Shown piece by piece: positions 57,308-61,505 of a stretch of 61,505 nucleotides of DNA. The notes below the pieces were generated by a model. The model was not told the DNA's origin. It made no database searches and saw nothing but the letters and a program-made list of their open reading frames with translations. The position numbers were made by a program, and so were the translations under genes. The number at the start of each line of letters is the position of its first letter. The stretch's first letter is position 1. The DNA is taken from assembly GCF_042676605.1 (NCBI RefSeq), contig NZ_JBHTHQ010000005.1, forward strand, positions 1 to 61,505, given 5' to 3'. Source of the stretch: Alloscardovia venturai (GTDB lineage Bacteria; Actinomycetota; Actinomycetes; Actinomycetales; Bifidobacteriaceae).

Positions 57308-57859
57308 ATGAAGAAGCAAATTACATCTTCTAACGTAGCACCTGAATCACATAAAGCTACGAATAAATCTCAGTCGATGGTACGCAAAGTGGCTATTGGT
57401 TTCCTTGCAGCTACCATCATTCTCACCCCTACGGTATGGAGTATCTCATACGCTACAGCTACTTCAGCATCTCACGCGAGCGGCGGGATGAGCAATGGCT
57501 TTACAGGAGGCAGCGGAGCGTCAAGTAACTTAGAGCTCATTTCTCTACTGAAAAAGAACGCCTCCTCCTACCGATGGGTTGCTGCCACGACAGGATCACA
57601 AAATGCTGCTTCCTATCAGTTAGCCACTGAAGTCCCTGTGATGGCAATAGGTGGGTTCAACAGATCCGACAATTATCCAACTCTTACTCAGTTTAAGAAG
57701 TATGTCTCTGAAGGGCTCATCCACTACTACATCGCAGGCGGAGGCATGGGAGGACAACAAAATGGCGGTTCCTCAGCAACTTCTCAAATCTCAAACTGGG
57801 TATCTGAAAACTATACTGCCCGCACAGTAGGAGGGGTTACTATTTACGACCTAACTTAA
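57308..57859 (+). CDS. Detached C-terminal domain of a YkcB-like glycosyltransferase, with own membrane anchor
   Basis: A 183-residue protein. A basic start and membrane segment (KVAIGFLAATIILTPTVWSI) are followed by a Gly/Ser linker and a compact domain: LISLLKKNASSYRWVAATTG, SQNAASYQLATEVPVMAIGG, then LIHYYIAGGGMGGQ and TARTVGGVTIYDLT. That domain is normally the C-terminus of the large actinobacterial GT39/YkcB-like enzymes. Here it is a separate gene with an AGGA site seven bases before the ATG. It could act in trans with the membrane enzyme, or be a remnant of a rearranged gene. Confidence 0.7.
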   Translation: MKKQITSSNVAPESHKATNKSQSMVRKVAIGFLAATIILTPTVWSISYATATSASHASGGMSNGFTGGSGASSNLELISLLKKNASSYRWVAATTGSQNAASYQLATEVPVMAIGGFNRSDNYPTLTQFKKYVSEGLIHYYIAGGGMGGQQNGGSSATSQISNWVSENYTARTVGGVTIYDLT

Positions 57860-57913
57860 GTCGCAGCTTAGTACATCAAATCCACAGAGCAAACCGCGAC
57901 AAATCACCACACG

Positions 57914-57956
57914 ATGAGGGGAGTCTCACAGACTATGTCTGTGAGACTCCCCTCAT
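57914..57956. terminator. Very strong bidirectional hairpin
   Basis: ATGAGGGGAGTCTCACAGAC (57914-57933) pairs perfectly with its complement at 57937-57956 around TAT, a 20-bp stem. It lies between the glycosyltransferase locus and the convergent reductase-like gene. Confidence 0.85.
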
Positions 57957-57999
57957 GCATGATTTCATACCAGCTACATAAACATCTATTCAGGACTCA

Positions 58000-58629
58000 T
58001 TACTTATGTAAGAACGAAATACGCTGCTTACTATATTTTTCACTCTCCAGCACATCGAGTAGAGCATAGGCAAAATCTTTATAGGAGATGTAGCTTTTAC
58101 CCTCTGCATTATGTGTCAGCACGTCACCTGCTACCTGATACTCACCAGTAAATTCTCCCTCAAAGTCGAAGAATGCTGCTGGGCTGACGAAAATCCAATC
58201 TACATCGTCGCGCTCACGTTGCGCATAGAGCTGCTCCGCCTGAGCTAGCGCCGTAAACTTCCATTCATCAAGGAACTCTGGAGTATCAACTAAGCGAGTA
58301 GTCTGAGCTTCATCTACATAAAGACTCCCAGCCCCTCCGACGGTGTAGAACTTCGTCTTACTTCCCGAAAGAATGTCACTTATATGATTATTTACACGCA
58401 CAGCTTCATCTTGAGCAGACTCTGGCGTAATGCCATAAGCACTAACGAGAGCATCAAAGCCCTTAACATCTTCGGTTGTGATATCAAAAATGTCTTTTTG
58501 TATAAAGTGCTGTGATTGGGTTTTGTTCATCGACCGTGCAAATGCCGTGACCTCATGTCCGCGCTTAATAGCTTCTGCTACGATTAGTTGCCCCAATTTA
58601 CCGTTTGCTGCTACGACTGCAATTTTCAT
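58000..58629 (-). CDS. NAD(P)-binding epimerase/NmrA-like protein
   Basis: A 209-residue Rossmann-fold protein of the atypical short-chain dehydrogenase type. It starts KIAVVAANGKLGQLIVAEAI, a modified GxxGxxG motif, and contains GFDALVSAYG, KTKFYTVGGAGSLYVDE and DVDWIFVSPAAFFDFEG, characteristic of the YhfK/NAD(P)H-binding group. Substrate and role are unknown. ATG 58629 follows AAAGGTG. Confidence 0.85.
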   Translation of the reverse strand: MKIAVVAANGKLGQLIVAEAIKRGHEVTAFARSMNKTQSQHFIQKDIFDITTEDVKGFDALVSAYGITPESAQDEAVRVNNHISDILSGSKTKFYTVGGAGSLYVDEAQTTRLVDTPEFLDEWKFTALAQAEQLYAQRERDDVDWIFVSPAAFFDFEGEFTGEYQVAGDVLTHNAEGKSYISYKDFAYALLDVLESEKYSKQRISFLHK

Positions 58630-58784
58630 GTCTGCACCTTTCTCACTCTCATTTTGAGAGCTTTAATATTAAGTAAATCATGAAAATCGTAAAATACAAT
58701 AAATTCAGCCCACGGGAGAATCCACACCATCTCAAGTAGTACACGCGGCAGTCAGCAGCGAGAACTCTATCTCGTTACGCCCAC

Positions 58785-59984
58785 TCAGAGTTTTCGCTGC
58801 AGCACAAACTCTTCCTGCGCAAGACGCAGAATGATTGTACCCTGCACATGCAGTGGTTGCTGTGGAGTAAGCTGCACCCCATTGACGAACGTCCCATTAC
58901 GTGAGCCCATATCCGTGATGTCAAAACCGTCTGAAGTAACTTCTACCAAAGCATGTATGCGGCTGATATCTGAATTTCCCGGCACATGAATCACACTACG
59001 CGCAGACCGTCCAACGGTCGCCTGCCGCGTCGCTACAGTACGGACGCTTCCGTCGCTTAATCGCGTAAGACTGATAATTGCATCGCTCGACGAACCTGTG
59101 CCATAAGACCCCATTGAAGGCGAATGCGTTTGCTGCTGTGACTGCTCATGTGGTACAAGAATCGTTTCAGTCCCACGAAGCTCCTGCTGAGATGACTGAG
59201 AAAACTCCGATACATCATACGCTTCCTTCGGTTCGTCCGACACCTCTGGAATCTCAGGTTGCCAGGGCATATCTTCATGCGAGGTATTCTTATCTTCTAG
59301 CACGTCACCCTTAAAAAGAGGAACCCCATTGAGTGAAGATGCAAGCACAGTTTCACCATCGAGTGGAATCAAGTCATCAGCTTTAATTTCCACACCCCTA
59401 TCTTGAGAGACTGCAATTGGTGGAAACTGCTCTAAAACCTGCTGAACCGTTGCCACATCATATGCAGACTCGGTTATCGCAAAATCTGCAAAATACTGCA
59501 GAACAGTTTTATCACGTTCAGACGCGACCAGTATGTGAGGGTGAAGCGCAAGATTATGAAGGAACTCAATCGGACTGCTGCGATAATTTTTCTGCCGAGC
59601 AGGAACAAAAATAAATTGCCACGTCCCTGCCGTAGGATCCACATAGACATGAGATAAATCCCATAATACATATGACGCATCTAGATTTTTAGTTTGCACG
59701 AAAGAAAATATCTCCGACAGCAGCAGCACGAGGCTTGTAAAATTAACGGTCAGAGGATGCTCCTTGAGATACTCCTCAAGCGAGACACAACGCGATGAAT
59801 CATAGTAGAATCGCGCTGACTTTCGTAACACTTCACATCGCATTGGAAGGAAATATTCGGGATGATGATTTACGACATTCATCCCCCGCATGAGCTGTAC
59901 CTCATCTACCACATCATCGCGGGATGTACGAGCCTCAACGAACGAAATTCCTCGTGAGTTATTGTGTCTTACCTTATAACGCAT
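58785..59984 (-). CDS. FHA-domain protein with DUF6382-like N-terminal domain
   Basis: A 399-residue soluble protein. The N-terminal 190 residues (RYKVRHNNSRGISFVEARTS, VLWDLSHVYVDPTAGTWQFI) resemble DUF6382, which precedes FHA domains in Gram-positive bacteria. A disordered Gln/Ser-rich linker follows. Residues 305-395 form an FHA domain (ATVGRSARSVIHVPGNSDIS, then RIHA and MGSRNGTFVNG) that binds phosphothreonine. This suggests a Ser/Thr-kinase or T7SS-related signalling role; nothing adjacent proves it. Confidence 0.8.
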   Translation of the reverse strand: MRYKVRHNNSRGISFVEARTSRDDVVDEVQLMRGMNVVNHHPEYFLPMRCEVLRKSARFYYDSSRCVSLEEYLKEHPLTVNFTSLVLLLSEIFSFVQTKNLDASYVLWDLSHVYVDPTAGTWQFIFVPARQKNYRSSPIEFLHNLALHPHILVASERDKTVLQYFADFAITESAYDVATVQQVLEQFPPIAVSQDRGVEIKADDLIPLDGETVLASSLNGVPLFKGDVLEDKNTSHEDMPWQPEIPEVSDEPKEAYDVSEFSQSSQQELRGTETILVPHEQSQQQTHSPSMGSYGTGSSSDAIISLTRLSDGSVRTVATRQATVGRSARSVIHVPGNSDISRIHALVEVTSDGFDITDMGSRNGTFVNGVQLTPQQPLHVQGTIILRLAQEEFVLQRKL

Positions 59985-60037
59985 AACGTGTCAAGTTTAA
60001 CGCAAACTAGCACCATACATCTGGTAGGCTAGAGCAC

Positions 60038-60223
60038 ATGAAATTCTGGAAATTCATTACGAATAACGCGCTGACAGTCATCACATTTATCATATGCATC
60101 GTATTGAGCATTCGTTTTGCTGTAATTACACCAAATCGTCTGTACATGTGGATCTGGATTGTCATCACTGTCATTAACGCTTTAACGCTCGTTTTGAGAT
60201 GGATAGCTGCTCGCAAAAAATGA
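60038..60223 (+). CDS. Small two-segment membrane protein, unknown
   Basis: A 61-residue frame with two hydrophobic segments (ALTVITFIICIVLSIRFAVI and MWIWIVITVINALTLVL) and a basic end (RWIAARKK). ATG 60038 has a weak AGG upstream. It overlaps the 3' end of the convergent YbjN-like gene by 42 bases, so it might be spurious, but the membrane pattern is coherent. Confidence 0.45.
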   Translation: MKFWKFITNNALTVITFIICIVLSIRFAVITPNRLYMWIWIVITVINALTLVLRWIAARKK

Positions 60224-61084
60224 AGCAGATGATTCAATATCAGATAAAGTTTGTACCGTTGAATGAATTTTGACAATCATTGAAGTAATTTGCTTCACTT
60301 CGTCAGTATCGTTTTCAATCTTCGCTACTAATGTTTCGAGAGCTATATGATACTTCCCCTCACTTTCAATGATGAATGCTTTTATATACTTTATCGACCG
60401 ATTAATTAACGATACAAAGTCTTGTACATATTTATATCGGTCTTTGCTATAGCCTGTCTTGAGTACTGCGATGACTGAATCGTATATATAATCAACCTTG
60501 AACGAATCGATATAGATAGCTGTATCATAATCATCAACTACTGTAAACAAAAGATCATCGTCATTCATAACGAACGAAAAGCCACTCTCATCCAGCTTTT
60601 CTCCAATCCCAAAAAGATGATTAGCCGAGTCATAGTCATCAAGCACAAGCAAACTCTCTGCACTTGAGCTAGTATCTGTCACACCATTACCAAGCTTGGC
60701 AACGGTTATAGACAACCACTCAAAATATACCTTCATCATACGTAGAGACGAAAGTACGAAAGCCCACAAAGCATCTTCGGACTCTGTAGCCCTTGGAACT
60801 TCTAGTGATGCATAGAAGTGTAAATTCAGGCGCTCATCAACGTCATATTCATCCGTAAAAGCTTTCAGTATGCGATTATCCCTGTTCCACGCATTAACCA
60901 CTTCTGTCGCAAGAAGGTGCTCGCTCATGGGAAAATACTTCTCCCACGCTCCAGTAATAGTCATGGAATGTTCCTCAAGCCGTATCGCAACTTGTGAAGA
61001 TTCCAGTGGCAAGACAAGCATGTCCTCAGCAACACGATACTCTCGACCCTCAGCTTCGCATAAAGCAATAAAACGAGACAGCAT
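60182..61084 (-). CDS. YbjN-like (T3SS chaperone-like fold) protein
   Basis: A 300-residue acidic soluble protein. The first 125 residues (MLSRFIALCEAEGREYRVAE, ATEVVNAWNRDNRILKAFTD) fit the YbjN fold, with the characteristic N-W-N helix. A second, weaker copy may occupy about 155-270. Function is unknown; YbjN-like proteins sometimes accompany secretion or signalling loci. It lies between the FHA gene and a membrane protein gene on the same strand. Confidence 0.6.
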   Translation of the reverse strand: MLSRFIALCEAEGREYRVAEDMLVLPLESSQVAIRLEEHSMTITGAWEKYFPMSEHLLATEVVNAWNRDNRILKAFTDEYDVDERLNLHFYASLEVPRATESEDALWAFVLSSLRMMKVYFEWLSITVAKLGNGVTDTSSSAESLLVLDDYDSANHLFGIGEKLDESGFSFVMNDDDLLFTVVDDYDTAIYIDSFKVDYIYDSVIAVLKTGYSKDRYKYVQDFVSLINRSIKYIKAFIIESEGKYHIALETLVAKIENDTDEVKQITSMIVKIHSTVQTLSDIESSASFFASSYPSQNER

Positions 61085-61094
61085 TGGAAAATCC

Positions 61095-61505
61095 TTAGTT
61101 TTCGTCTTTCCGGTCAGCGCCGTGACCTATCGCCGCGATAATAACGAATAACTCAATCATTAACGTACCCGCAAAGAACCACTCATACTCCGAACTAACA
61201 TCACCATCATCACTCAGGTCTTGAATAACGCACAAATCCTTATCCAAAGAAAAAACACCAAAAACAATAAGAACAAGCGAAACAATCAAACCCCAAACAC
61301 TAGCCTTCCCCATAAAAATAGCAATCAAACAAAGCGGGACAATCACAGCAGAAACAACACCCATGACCTTAAACAAGGAATAGAAATCAACATAATCAAC
61401 CTTGTCCAGCAAAATAATCAAAAGAAAAGCGCATAAAGAAACAGCCGCAACAATAGGCGCCATAATCAAAGTTGACTCCTGCACCCAACCACCGAACAGA
61501 ATACC
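61095..61505 (-). CDS. Membrane protein, unknown, 5' end beyond the window
   Basis: The frame is open to the right edge. Upstream of GTG 61484 it continues as GILFGGWVQESTLIMAPIVA, so the start is probably outside. Three or four hydrophobic segments are visible (IVAAVSLCAFLLIILLDKVD, VVSAVIVPLCLIAIF, VWGLIVSLVLIVFGVFSL, FFAGTLMIELFVIIAAIGHG). It lies 10 bases before the YbjN-like gene. The coding strand is strongly G/T-rich like the DUF1310-like genes at 34 kb, which suggests shared foreign origin. Confidence 0.6.
   Translation of the reverse strand, partial: GILFGGWVQESTLIMAPIVAAVSLCAFLLIILLDKVDYVDFYSLFKVMGVVSAVIVPLCLIAIFMGKASVWGLIVSLVLIVFGVFSLDKDLCVIQDLSDDGDVSSEYEWFFAGTLMIELFVIIAAIGHGADRKDEN

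Overview
The window looks like the chromosome of a low-GC member of the Bifidobacteriaceae (Scardovia/Alloscardovia/Gardnerella-like relatives of Bifidobacterium). Four things point there: the actinobacterial rplS-lepB-rnhB block with a DUF2469 gene nearby, a dnaK-grpE-dnaJ-hspR cluster with HAIR-type operators, argS next to lysA, and an L-ribulokinase/LacI arabinose locus. Genus and species are inferred, not shown. Most genes lie on the minus strand.

Layout. 1-2942: arabinose genes (start of araD, araB, and a LacI regulator with a perfect operator). 2947-7311: rnhB, lepB, rplS, an FAD-dependent UDP-galactopyranose-mutase-like protein and DUF2469. 7351-11908: GNAT, gatB, gatA, gatC. 11933-15474: a small secreted peptide with a dedicated ABC ATPase and a large 10-TM permease, behind a clear promoter and inverted repeat; this resembles a bacteriocin export/immunity locus. 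15537-18525: TrmH-like methyltransferase, phosphoribosyltransferase-like protein with a Cys/His-rich insert, rmuC. 18705-21194: a copper P-type ATPase fused to cupredoxin and YHS domains but apparently lacking its nucleotide-binding domain. 21271-22864: Nudix plus two frameshifted GNAT genes. 23031-26235: an AT-rich type VII secretion (T7SS) toxin-like locus with an ATA start and a premature amber codon. 26441-31423: clpB, nucleoside hydrolase, orphan solute-binding protein. 31639-34716: a lipase with a helical C-terminal tail, two small helical partner genes and duplicated DUF1310-like genes. This organisation resembles the staphylococcal TslA/TlaA/TilA T7SS lipase toxin. 34996-39206: lysA, argS, a membrane protein, ridA. 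39336-46579: LacI-controlled sugar ABC transporter and GH31 glucosidase. 46627-51111: hspR, dnaJ, grpE, dnaK. 51357-53735: phosphatase, DUF4235, nitroreductase, small Cys protein. 53976-57859: a broken YkcC/YkcB-like glycosyltransferase locus. 58000-61505: reductase-like protein, FHA protein, YbjN-like protein and a membrane protein that runs off the edge.

How the parts work together. Housekeeping operons are intact throughout. Every coding lesion I can see (five frameshifts, one amber codon, one missing start codon) lies in accessory genes at 21.3-23.4 kb and 53.9-57.3 kb. That pattern fits real decay of accessory loci better than random sequencing error. The best candidates for a little-described system are the two T7SS-effector-like loci, above all the reverse-architecture lipase with twin immunity-like genes in an actinobacterium. 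The peptide/ABC locus at 12-15.5 kb comes next. No T7SS core machinery (EccC/EssC ATPase) is visible in the window.
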